Made by a program: the position numbers and the translations under genes. 5,887 nt of DNA from NCBI GenBank assembly GCA_948496895.1, contig CAOOJO010000189.1, positions 1 to 5,887 of the forward strand. Reading direction: 5' to 3'. Below, piece after piece: positions 1-5,815 of this stretch. This DNA is from an uncultured Acetatifactor sp. Its GTDB lineage: Bacteria > Bacillota > Clostridia > Lachnospirales > Lachnospiraceae. Numbering within the stretch: position 1 is the first letter of the stretch; each line of letters opens with the position of its first letter. The notes beneath the pieces are model-generated. The model was not told the origin of the DNA. It saw nothing but the letters and a program-made list of their open reading frames with translations, and searched no databases.

Positions 1-151
1 GAAGCTTGCGGAAGCCCCCCTTCTTCTTTTTCTTGCCCTTACCGGGGTCGGGAGCCATGACGAAGTCCGTCCTCTGACTGCCGGTTCCATCTGTCTGGTA
101 GGTATTGTAGCTGCCATTGTCGGAATTGGAATAGATATCGTTTTCGTACAT
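1..151 (-). CDS. N-terminus of a putative HtrA/DegP-like membrane-anchored serine protease (partial)
   Basis: Only the first 50 codons are present; the gene runs off the left edge. The ATG at 151 has an ideal AGGAGG (160-165) 8 nt upstream. The translation begins MYENDIYSNSDN, continues as an Asn/Tyr/Gly/Thr-rich polar stretch to about residue 33, then gives a strongly basic block GKGKKKKKGGFRK (residues 37-49). From family knowledge, many Lachnospiraceae trypsin-like (HtrA/DegP) proteases open with just this kind of disordered polar cytoplasmic tail and lysine cluster, followed by one membrane helix and an extracytoplasmic protease-PDZ region. None of the protease domain is visible here, so the function is inferred from tail style and could equally fit another single-pass membrane protein. 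It lies 112 nt downstream of the last polysaccharide gene, on the same strand, and probably has its own promoter. Confidence 0.6.
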   Translation of the reverse strand, partial: MYENDIYSNSDNGSYNTYQTDGTGSQRTDFVMAPDPGKGKKKKKGGFRKL

Positions 152-205
152 AATGATTACCTCCTCTATGAATATCTGACTTGTTGTTTCATCTTTATGT
201 ACTTC

Positions 206-237
206 AGTATATCTTCCAATTGTGTTGGAATTGTGTT
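206..237 (-). promoter_or_regulatory. Putative activator-dependent promoter with tandem 11-bp direct repeat ahead of the HtrA-like gene
   Basis: On the minus strand a good -10 box TATACT occupies 211-206. No TTGACA-like -35 lies 16-18 nt upstream; that position is instead covered by two tandem copies of an 11-bp unit whose shared core is AATTGTGTT on the plus strand (218-226 and 229-237). A diverged copy, GATTGTGAA (251-259), stays in the same 11-bp phase. The unit also makes a short dyad, TTCCAA-N5-TTGGAA (214-230). Same-face direct repeats overlapping a missing -35 are typical of response-regulator activated promoters; B. subtilis htrA genes, for example, are controlled by CssR. The predicted start near 200 gives a leader of about 50 nt. 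The box and repeats are seen; the regulator is inferred. Confidence 0.45.
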
Positions 238-263
238 CTCTCTATGAAACGATTGTGAAAAAA

Positions 264-1193
264 TCAATTTTTTCGATTCCAGTATTCCCTGTTGGATGTG
301 AGCCGCAGCACCAGGGATTGGGGCAGGCTTTCATAATGCTTCCCCAGAAGGTATCCGGCGTATTTGAAGGCGCACTGCATACAGAAGCCCGGGAAACGGT
401 ACAAGCGCTTCCTCTCCTTCAGGTACTGCCAGGTCTCCGCCACCAGCCGCCTCCCCTCGGACTCCGAGGCCGCCAGGCCGAACACCTCCGGATGCTGAGC
501 CTGGGACACGCCCAGGTCGAAATTGCGGCGAAGCTGCTGCAGGTTGGTATAATTGTGGGAGTGAATCACCCGGGCCCGGGCCTCATAGGCCACCCCGTAC
601 CCTGCCTTCAGGGCGCTGGCGGCATAGAGCATGTCCTCATTGAATATGGTATGCCGTACAAATCCTCCCAATGCATCGTAGACATCCCTTCGGTAGGCGG
701 CACATACATTGGAGCAGAAAAAGGTCTTGATCCCTAACTCCGCCAGATCCTCCATGGTCTTCACCCGGGAGGCATCCGGATAGTTGAAGCGTCTTGAGGC
801 CTTCTCGAACTCCGAGGAGGCGGCGTCCGGCAGCTGCCTGGCGTAGGATACCGCCACCTTCCCCGCAAGATGCTCTGTCAGCCGCTCCACGAGAAACCTG
901 TCCGCCGGTATGGCGTCCTGGGTCATCATGATGAAGACCTCCGCGTCCGAACAGCCCACGGCCTCATGCCTGGTCCCGCCATGGTCGAAGTCCCGCTTCT
1001 CCAGGTGGCGCACCTCCACGCCGGGATATCTGCGGGCGAGCTCCCCTTCCTCTGTCAGCTTTGCAAAATGCTCCCGCCCTGTATTCATCAGGATGATCTT
1101 ATGGACAGGCAGAGACTGCTCCCCCAGCCGATCCAGCAGGGCGAACAGTCTCTCGTCAGGCTTATATATGGGAATGATGACGTCTATCTTCAA
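264..1193 (-). CDS. Family 2 glycosyltransferase, rhamnosyltransferase-like
   Basis: 309-residue GT-A fold glycosyltransferase, probably cytoplasmic, adding a sugar (possibly rhamnose) from a nucleotide donor to a lipid-linked glycan. Visible: the N-terminal donor-binding strand MKIDVIIPIYKPDE (1-14), the FDHGGTRHEAV block (69-79) typical of rhamnosyltransferase-like GT2 proteins, MMTQDAIP (89-96) in the place of the metal-binding DxD, FFCSNVCAAYRRDVYDALGGF-like acceptor region (158-178) and FNEDM (184-188) carrying the probable catalytic base. SHNYTNLQQ (212-220) is also characteristic. No confident membrane segment. The start is TTG at 1193: no other in-frame start lies upstream, the family motif begins immediately after it, and a modest GAGGGG precedes it by about 8 nt. 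It follows the LCP gene by 22 nt, so it is very likely co-transcribed. Donor sugar is not determinable from sequence alone. Confidence 0.9.
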   Translation of the reverse strand: MKIDVIIPIYKPDERLFALLDRLGEQSLPVHKIILMNTGREHFAKLTEEGELARRYPGVEVRHLEKRDFDHGGTRHEAVGCSDAEVFIMMTQDAIPADRFLVERLTEHLAGKVAVSYARQLPDAASSEFEKASRRFNYPDASRVKTMEDLAELGIKTFFCSNVCAAYRRDVYDALGGFVRHTIFNEDMLYAASALKAGYGVAYEARARVIHSHNYTNLQQLRRNFDLGVSQAQHPEVFGLAASESEGRRLVAETWQYLKERKRLYRFPGFCMQCAFKYAGYLLGKHYESLPQSLVLRLTSNREYWNRKN

Positions 1194-1215
1194 GTGAAAT
1201 ACCCCTCTGCTCTTC

Positions 1216-2304
1216 TCACTCCATATAGGGGGAGGTATCGGAAATAATCCTCTGGCTGTACTCCTTCACGCTGTCCGAAACCGTGTAGGCGGTGTCCCCG
1301 AAGAGGAACTGGTGCAGCCATTCCACATTGGTCACCAGGTCAGTGGGGATGACGCAGGCCCCCTTGGCCCCCATATTGGCGTTCCCCCGGAGATCCGGCT
1401 GGGGGAAGCCCTCCTCTTCCACGATGCGGTAGTTGGCGATGTTCCCCAGGAGGTCCAGGATATCCTTGGAATCGAGGCTGGTATAGATATCGTCGATGCA
1501 GTCGTTGAACACTCTGGTCAACGTGGCCAGATCCGCCTCCTTGGCCCGGTCCTCGATGGCCTGTATCACCTCCCGCTGGCGGGCCGCCCGCTGGAAGTCA
1601 TCCCCCTTGGTCTGGCGGATGCGGCAGTAGGATGTGGCCTGCACGCCGTTCAGGAGCTGGTAGCCGGGCTCCGTCACCGGGGTGTACTGGCATTTGAGCA
1701 CATTGGACACGTCCACCTGGTAATTGTTGATATGCTTCAGCTCCTCGCTGTCCACGTCCACATACACGCCGCCCAGGCCGTCGATGACCTCGCTCAGGCC
1801 CTTATAGCCCACGGCGACGAAATTGGTGATGTCCATATCCAGGTTCATGTTCAGCATCTTCACCGCCTGCTCCGCCCCTCCGTAGGAGTAGGCCCCGTTG
1901 CACTTCTGGTACTCGTCCGTGCCGATGTTGAGGTAGGTGTCGCGGTATACGCTGACCAGCTTGATGTCCCCGGTGTCCATGTTGATGCTGGCGATGATCG
2001 TGCTGTCGCTGCGGCTCCCCTTGAAGAGCTGGCCGTCCGTCTGGGCGTCTACGCCGAACAGGGCGATGTTCATGTACCCGTGCATGGTGCCGCCCTCCTC
2101 CTTCATCTCCTGCACCTGTGAAGGTATGGCCAGCTTCTCCGGATCCATGACCGTCACCTTGGGCCCCTCCGTGGTCTTGTTCATCACCAGATACAGCACC
2201 GCCACCATCACCAGGATGATGATGATTTCGAACGCAAAGAGAATCATCTTCCTCCTCTGCCTGGCGGCCCGCTGTCTCGCGTTCATTTTTCCTCTCGTAG
2301 CCAT
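1216..2304 (-). CDS. LCP (LytR-CpsA-Psr) family cell-wall glycopolymer ligase
   Basis: 362 residues. LCP enzymes move undecaprenyl-pyrophosphate-linked glycopolymers onto peptidoglycan on the outer face of the membrane. A basic cytoplasmic tail (1-19) is followed by one signal-anchor helix (about 21-41), then a linker and the LCP domain (about 78-250). Landmarks: NIALFGVD (79-86); RSDSTIIASI (98-107) with Arg98 and Asp100; SVYRDTYL (118-125), the equivalent of the classic 'SIPRD'; KCNGAYSYGG (134-143); LNGVQATSYCRIR (218-230); and FQRAARQR (237-244). These arginines and acidic residues match those that hold the lipid pyrophosphate and metal. A further about 110-residue C-terminal part ends in VKEYSQRI. 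ATG start has AAGGAG 8 nt upstream; only 15 nt separate it from the phosphotransferase gene. Context says it attaches the polymer made by its neighbours. Family certain, substrate inferred. Confidence 0.94.
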   Translation of the reverse strand: MATRGKMNARQRAARQRRKMILFAFEIIIILVMVAVLYLVMNKTTEGPKVTVMDPEKLAIPSQVQEMKEEGGTMHGYMNIALFGVDAQTDGQLFKGSRSDSTIIASINMDTGDIKLVSVYRDTYLNIGTDEYQKCNGAYSYGGAEQAVKMLNMNLDMDITNFVAVGYKGLSEVIDGLGGVYVDVDSEELKHINNYQVDVSNVLKCQYTPVTEPGYQLLNGVQATSYCRIRQTKGDDFQRAARQREVIQAIEDRAKEADLATLTRVFNDCIDDIYTSLDSKDILDLLGNIANYRIVEEEGFPQPDLRGNANMGAKGACVIPTDLVTNVEWLHQFLFGDTAYTVSDSVKEYSQRIISDTSPYME

Positions 2305-2319
2305 AATTCCGTCTCCTTG

Positions 2320-3726
2320 TCAGTAAGCGTTTTTATTGATGAATCCAGTGAAAAAGGTCATCAGGATTATTTTCAGGTCGAACCCTATGGTCCAGTTCTC
2401 GATGTAGTAGATATCGTACTCGATCCGTTTCCGGATGGAGGTGTCGCCCCGCAGCCCGTTGACCTGGGCCCAGCCGGTGAGCCCCGGCCTCACCTGGTGC
2501 TTCACCATATACCTGGGAATCTCCTCCCTGAACTTCTCCACGAACAGGGGCCGCTCCGGCCTGGGCCCCACCAGGCTCATGTCCCCCCGCAGGATGTTGA
2601 ACAGCTGGGGCAGCTCGTCCAGGCTGGTGCGCCGCAGGAACTTCCCCACAGGCGTGACCCTGGGGTCGTTCCGCACTGTCCAGGCTTTCTTCTCCTCCCC
2701 GGGGACCTGCCTTTCCATGGTGCGGAACTTGTACATATAAAAGGGCTTATTGTGGAGCCCCACCCGCTCCTGCCTGAAAATCACAGGGCCGGGGCTGGTA
2801 AGCTTTATCAACAGCGCCGCCAGCAGCATGATCGGGGAAGTGACTACCATGCCGAAGGTGGCGCCGCACACGTCCATGATCCGCTTTATGATGATGTTCC
2901 CTGTATTGGTCAGGGGCACATAGCGGATATTGATAACCGGCAGCCCCATCAGATCCTCCGTGTAGGGCTTGCTGGGTATCAGGCTGTTGTAGTCAGGGAT
3001 GAACTTGGTGTGCACCCCCGATTTCTCGCAGATGGCCACGATGCCCTCCAGATGCTCGTAGTCCTGCAGGGACAGGGAGATGGCGATCTCGTCCAGCTTG
3101 TTCTCCGGCAGGATGACCTCCAGGTTCCCCAGCCTCCCCAGCACCTTGACCCCCTTGTAGAGCGTCCCCGCCGGGATATGGTTGTCCAGGATTCCACAGG
3201 CCACATAGCCCCACTGGGGATTGTCCGTCAGCCGGTCGATGTACTCCTCCGCCGCCCGGGAATACCCCACCAGCAGGATGTGCTTCAGATTGTAGCCCTT
3301 CCTGCGGATCGTCCGAAGCCCCCGGCGCAGGGCCAGCCGGAAGCTGGAGGTGATGCCCACATTGAAGATGTAGAAAAAGGCGATCACCGAGCGGGAGAAA
3401 TTGATCTCACGGATGATCATGTACAGGGCGATGATCAGAGCCACGATGCCGATGGTGTTGGCCTTGATGATCCCGAAGATTTCAAAGCGCCGCCGCACGG
3501 TGCGCTTGGGCGCGTACACGCCGCAGGCATAGTAGACCAGGGCATAAAAGGGTAGCACAAAGGGCAGGAGCCTGATGTACTCCCCCACAGGCAGCACGCC
3601 GATTCCCGGCCCGTCGTTCAAAATATAGAATTTAAAACCATAGGCCATCACAAAAGACGCGGCGGTAATGCCCACATCTATTATCACCATCAACCGGTTG
3701 AATACCTTCTGATTATCTTTTATCAT
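2320..3726 (-). CDS. Polyprenyl glycosylphosphotransferase (WcaJ/EPS-initiating sugar-1-phosphate transferase)
   Basis: 468 residues, the full-length WcaJ-type architecture. It transfers a sugar-1-phosphate from a nucleotide sugar to undecaprenyl phosphate, the first step of lipid-linked polysaccharide assembly. Four N-terminal membrane helices (about 11-33, 49-71, 88-105, 113-128) precede a Rossmann-like CoA-binding_3 region (about 147-245, with ILLVGYSRAAEEY), a membrane helix (about 287-308) and the catalytic bacterial sugar transferase domain (281-460). Motifs: KRIMDV (281-286), SPGPVIFRQERVG (311-323), YKFRTM (332-337), SLDELPQLFNILRGD (368-382) with the Asp370-Glu371 catalytic dyad, SLVGPRPE (384-391), RPGLTGWAQVNG (413-424). 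I prefer ATG at 3726 (MIKDNQKVFNRL, the usual family opening, GGGTGG 5 nt upstream) over the in-frame GTG at 3735. The sugar (glucose, galactose or other) cannot be read from the sequence. Confidence 0.93.
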   Translation of the reverse strand: MIKDNQKVFNRLMVIIDVGITAASFVMAYGFKFYILNDGPGIGVLPVGEYIRLLPFVLPFYALVYYACGVYAPKRTVRRRFEIFGIIKANTIGIVALIIALYMIIREINFSRSVIAFFYIFNVGITSSFRLALRRGLRTIRRKGYNLKHILLVGYSRAAEEYIDRLTDNPQWGYVACGILDNHIPAGTLYKGVKVLGRLGNLEVILPENKLDEIAISLSLQDYEHLEGIVAICEKSGVHTKFIPDYNSLIPSKPYTEDLMGLPVINIRYVPLTNTGNIIIKRIMDVCGATFGMVVTSPIMLLAALLIKLTSPGPVIFRQERVGLHNKPFYMYKFRTMERQVPGEEKKAWTVRNDPRVTPVGKFLRRTSLDELPQLFNILRGDMSLVGPRPERPLFVEKFREEIPRYMVKHQVRPGLTGWAQVNGLRGDTSIRKRIEYDIYYIENWTIGFDLKIILMTFFTGFINKNAY

Positions 3727-3796
3727 AAGCGCCACCCAAGGTTACCATACAACATAATTATAAAAAGCACAACTTATGATTTTATGAAGCTGTTTC
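3727..3796 (-). promoter_or_regulatory. 70-nt AT-rich intercistronic gap with possible secondary promoter
   Basis: This is the only wide gap inside the polysaccharide operon. On the minus strand a candidate sigma-A promoter, TTGTGC (3772-3767), 17 nt, TATGGT (3749-3744), is present, and a perfect TATAAT also occurs at 3762-3757 but without a good -35. It could give extra expression of the phosphotransferase and LCP genes. The matches are weak and AT-rich sequence gives many by chance. Confidence 0.25.
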
Positions 3797-3813
3797 TTAA
3801 GTTTTCTTAAGAA
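3794..3813. repeat. Perfect 8-bp inverted repeat over the end of the upstream GT2 gene
   Basis: TTCTTAAG (3794-3801) and CTTAAGAA (3806-3813) are separated by four T residues, a perfect stem with a tetraloop. It covers the last codons and the TAA stop of the GT2 gene (stop at 3797-3799). The minus-strand transcript has no U-tract after it, so it is not a normal intrinsic terminator; it could be a weak pause, a processing site or nothing. Confidence 0.5.
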
Positions 3814-4774
3814 GTCTCAGGGTATTGACATAAAGCTGTCCCTGGATTGCCAGATAGTTTGCCAGATTCTTCCAGCGAAAGGGGATTTTCCCCGCTCTGC
3901 CCTCCTCAGAGAGCGCCTTCTCAAAGCCCTCCCGGATTCCTTTTACATACAGTATCCCCATTCTTTTCCGACAGAAAAATAAAAATTTTACCAGAAACCC
4001 GATAAGCAGGAAGGGCAGGTTCCAGATCCGCTGCGCCAGCGGCATGTTCTTGGCGATGACATATATGCTGTTAGCTGCCGCTAACTTCGTTTTCGTCTCA
4101 TTATAGCGGGAGCCGGTGGAGGCGCTGCCATAGTGGACCACCTCCGCCGCGGGCTCATAGTAGCTGCGGAAACCATGGACGCGGGCCCGCCAGCCCAGGT
4201 CCAGATCCTCCAGGTAGGCGAAATGGGCCTCGTCGAAAAGGCCGATTTCGTCCAGGACGCTTTTCCGGTAGATGGCGGCGCCGCCGCAGGCGGAGAAGAT
4301 CTCCGCAGGGCTTTGGTAAGCCGTGGCGGCCTGCCCCTTTCCCCGGGCGTAGGCCCAGCCCAGGACGCAGTATCTGTCGCCCGCGTCGTCCAGCAGGTCA
4401 GGCCTGTCCCACATGCGCATCCGGGCGCTGACGGAGAAGGCATCCGGCCTCGCGTCCAGGGCGCCGCACAGCGCGCTGACAAAATGGGGATGGACTTTCG
4501 TATCGTTGTTGAGCAGAATCACATAAGGGGTCTTGGCCGCCAGGATGCCTACATTTACGGCGTGGCAGAAGCCGGTGTTGGAGGGCAGGGCAATGAGCGA
4601 GACCTGGGGGAACGCGTCTTCTATCAGCTCTCTGCCCGCGTCTGTGGAGCCATTGTCTACTACGATGACGTGATATTCCGAGGAAGGGATATCCTGGGCG
4701 AGAAGCGCTTCCAGGCATTCCTTTATGAATCTGATGCCGTTGTAATTGGGGATGATGACTGTCGCCTTCTGCAC
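3797..4774 (-). CDS. Family 2 glycosyltransferase with C-terminal membrane segment
   Basis: 325 residues from the chosen start. GT-A glycosyltransferase of the WbbL/rhamnosyltransferase-like GT2 group, expected to act on the cytoplasmic face on an undecaprenyl-linked acceptor. Visible: VIIPNYNG (6-13), VVDNGSTD (38-45), NTGFCHAVNVGI (66-77), LLNNDT (88-93) holding the DxD-equivalent, SACGGAAIYRKSV (161-173), and FDEAHFAYLEDLDLGWRAR (180-198), whose Glu-Asp pair is the probable catalytic base, then a hydrophobic helix (about 250-267). The frame stays open upstream to an ATG at 4903, but I reject that start: the best promoter lies inside that extension, the extra 43 residues are not family-like, and GTG at 4774 has AGGAGG (4780-4785) 5 nt upstream and opens directly into the GT2 motif. 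First gene of the operon. Donor sugar unknown. Confidence 0.92.
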   Translation of the reverse strand: MQKATVIIPNYNGIRFIKECLEALLAQDIPSSEYHVIVVDNGSTDAGRELIEDAFPQVSLIALPSNTGFCHAVNVGILAAKTPYVILLNNDTKVHPHFVSALCGALDARPDAFSVSARMRMWDRPDLLDDAGDRYCVLGWAYARGKGQAATAYQSPAEIFSACGGAAIYRKSVLDEIGLFDEAHFAYLEDLDLGWRARVHGFRSYYEPAAEVVHYGSASTGSRYNETKTKLAAANSIYVIAKNMPLAQRIWNLPFLLIGFLVKFLFFCRKRMGILYVKGIREGFEKALSEEGRAGKIPFRWKNLANYLAIQGQLYVNTLRLLKKT

Positions 4775-4779
4775 GGTGC

Positions 4780-4785
4780 CCTCCT
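4780..4785 (-). promoter_or_regulatory. Ribosome binding site deciding the GTG start at 4774
   Basis: AGGAGG on the minus strand, followed by five bases and then GTG. Together with the promoter position it rules out the longer reading from 4903. Confidence 0.8.
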
Positions 4786-4838
4786 TCTGCCTGCGTCGCC
4801 GGTCGTTCATCGCATCCGGCAATCGTCTCTTCCATATT

Positions 4839-4867
4839 ATTATAAGCCATGTCGGGCAGGAATACAA
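4839..4867 (-). promoter_or_regulatory. Sigma-A promoter of the polysaccharide operon
   Basis: On the minus strand TTGTAT (4867-4862), a 17-nt spacer and a perfect TATAAT (4844-4839). The start would be near 4832, giving a leader of about 58 nt to the GTG at 4774. This is the strongest sigma-A match in front of the operon, and it faces away from the sigma-28 promoter of the divergent gene, whose -35 begins 47 nt from this one. Confidence 0.75.
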
Positions 4868-4913
4868 TGGAAACAGGAAGGACCTTCTCAAAATACGGTT
4901 CATGACATTTTCC

Positions 4914-4940
4914 TAAAGGATTTCCGCGGGATGCCGATAC
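4914..4940 (+). promoter_or_regulatory. Sigma-28 (SigD/FliA-type) flagellar promoter
   Basis: TAAA (4914-4917), exactly 15 nt, then GCCGATAC (4933-4940). The known sigma-28 consensus is TAAA-N15-GCCGATAA/T, so every position but the last matches. The start would be near 4947, with a leader of about 58 nt before the ATG at 5005. No comparable sigma-A promoter is seen in this stretch. Confidence 0.82.
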
Positions 4941-4950
4941 TTCCAGCAGA

Positions 4951-4972
4951 GGGACAGTCAGACAGCTGTCCC
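4951..4972 (+). other. GC-rich hairpin at the 5' end of the sigma-28-driven transcript
   Basis: GGGACAG (4951-4957) pairs perfectly with CTGTCCC (4966-4972) across an 8-nt loop. It would form within the first few bases of the predicted mRNA. There is no U-tract, so it is not a terminator; stabilisation of the mRNA 5' end is one possibility. An overlapping alternative palindrome, GACAGCTGTC (4961-4970), could compete with it. Confidence 0.55.
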
Positions 4973-5004
4973 GGGTGTCGGCAGACAGCAGAATGGAGGT
5001 CCTT

Positions 5005-5604
5005 ATGAATATCAAAACGCAGAATCCCCTAATGGGGTACAGCCTATTGTCCGGCGGCGGCCTCATGAAAAGCACGGCCCAGAAGCTGGAGCGGCAGGCC
5101 AGGCGCGACAGCCAGGTGGATTTTTTCGAGAATCAGAAAAAGAACCTGAAGAACATCCAATGCTCCAGCCCGGAGGAGGTGGCCAGGGTGTTGGAGCTGC
5201 TGCATTCCTACGAAGACCAGATCGCAGCTGCCAAGGCGGAATACAACAACGCCCAGATGTTCCATCTGATGGACGAGGCAAAGGAGCAGGGCGAGAGGAA
5301 CGCCAGGGCCATCGAGAAGAGCGAGCCTAAGACCGCGGAAGAGCGGAAGAAGGCGGCTGTGGAGGAGGCCCTTGGTATCGATGAGGAGAAAGGGCTGCTG
5401 AGCGATATCCTGGACAAGGTTACCGAGGAAGCGGCTAAGGCGCTGGAGGATCTGCCAGAGGGGGAGGCTTCGCTGGATTCGGAGCCGGTACAGGCCGCGG
5501 AAGCGGCAGAGACGGCGGAAGTGCCGGAGCCTGGTTACGGCCAGCCCCAGGAGGTATTGGCGGAGCATCCCGGGGTATACAAGAGATTCGATGCTTTCGC
5601 GTGA
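5005..5604 (+). CDS. Hypothetical protein, probable flagellar-regulon member
   Basis: 199 residues, function not recognised. The ATG at 5005 has GGAGG (4995-4999) 5 nt upstream; an in-frame ATG at 4975 lacks such a site and adds 10 unlikely residues. Residues 1-21 are a polar/Gly-Ser stretch (MNIKTQNPLMGYSLLSGGG). Residues 22-105 are highly charged and predicted helical, possibly coiled coil (KSTAQKLERQ, DFFENQKKNLKN, LLHSYEDQIAAAKAEY). Residues 106-178 are acidic and Ala/Glu-rich, probably partly disordered. The last residues, VYKRFDAFA, look like a defined tail after a Pro-rich linker. There is no signal peptide, membrane helix or enzyme motif; the only Cys is residue 53. The sigma-28 promoter upstream suggests expression with late flagellar genes, but it resembles neither flagellin, FlgM nor FliD. 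It is a single-gene transcript, closed by its own terminator. Confidence 0.85.
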   Translation: MNIKTQNPLMGYSLLSGGGLMKSTAQKLERQARRDSQVDFFENQKKNLKNIQCSSPEEVARVLELLHSYEDQIAAAKAEYNNAQMFHLMDEAKEQGERNARAIEKSEPKTAEERKKAAVEEALGIDEEKGLLSDILDKVTEEAAKALEDLPEGEASLDSEPVQAAEAAETAEVPEPGYGQPQEVLAEHPGVYKRFDAFA

Positions 5605-5628
5605 GGCCGACTGCCGATTTTGGGCTTT

Positions 5629-5668
5629 ACAGCCGAATCTGTGCGCATTACATAGATTCGGCTGTTTT
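5629..5668 (+). terminator. Intrinsic terminator of the sigma-28-driven gene
   Basis: ACAGCCGAATCT (5629-5640) and AGATTCGGCTGT (5654-5665) form a perfect 12-bp stem with a 13-nt loop, followed by further T residues at 5666-5668 and a T-rich stretch (to about 5691). It begins 24 nt after the stop codon at 5602-5604, so the gene is probably monocistronic. Confidence 0.85.
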
Positions 5669-5709
5669 CCGTCTTTATCTTATCTTTTTTTCATCATTTC
5701 TGTGCGCCG

Positions 5710-5738
5710 TTGCTTTCTGCGCTCTCATTTATTATAAT
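5710..5738 (+). promoter_or_regulatory. Sigma-A promoter for the right-edge gene
   Basis: TTGCTT (5710-5715), 17 nt, and a perfect TATAAT (5733-5738). The start would be near 5745, giving a leader of about 70 nt. A second TATAAT at 5772-5777 has no good -35. The stretch 5669-5815 holds no gene that I can support. Confidence 0.6.
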
Positions 5739-5739
5739 A

Positions 5740-5789
5740 GAATCTGAGACAAGATTCCATTATTCAAGGTCTATAATAGATTCAATCTA
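5740..5789. repeat. Two GAATCT/AGATTC dyads between promoter and right-edge gene
   Basis: First dyad: GAATCT (5740-5745), 6 nt, AGATTC (5752-5757). Second: the 13-bp palindrome TAGATT-C-AATCTA (5777-5789). Both follow a copy of TATAATAGA (5733-5741 and 5772-5780, 39 nt apart). Their position at the transcription start and in the leader would suit operators of a repressor, but no such regulator is identified. Confidence 0.45.
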
Positions 5790-5815
5790 ATGAAAGGGCT
5801 CCGGAAAGGAACGAA

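Noticed and set aside
257..274. Palindrome GAAAAAAT-CA-ATTTTTTC at the stop of the rhamnosyltransferase-like gene, as an operon terminator
   Set aside because: The stem is almost only A-T, the loop is tiny and the U-tract is inside the stem, so termination would be weak. Read-through into the HtrA-like gene remains possible.
1312..3555. Long plus-strand open frames opposite the LCP and phosphotransferase genes (1312-2121, 2317-3555)
   Set aside because: They are antisense shadows of clearly recognisable proteins; the translations are Pro/Gln/His/Leu/Val-biased without motifs and lack plausible ribosome sites. High GC at third codon positions produces such frames.
4133..5075. Plus-strand frame 4133-5008 and minus-strand frame 4398-5075 over the first GT2 and the divergent promoters
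   Set aside because: Both overlap a motif-rich GT2 gene in wrong frames and would read through two good promoters; no protein family is recognisable.
5044..5568. Minus-strand open frame opposite the 199-aa gene
   Set aside because: Leu/Arg-rich antisense shadow with no ribosome site or motifs; the plus frame has promoter, ribosome site and terminator.
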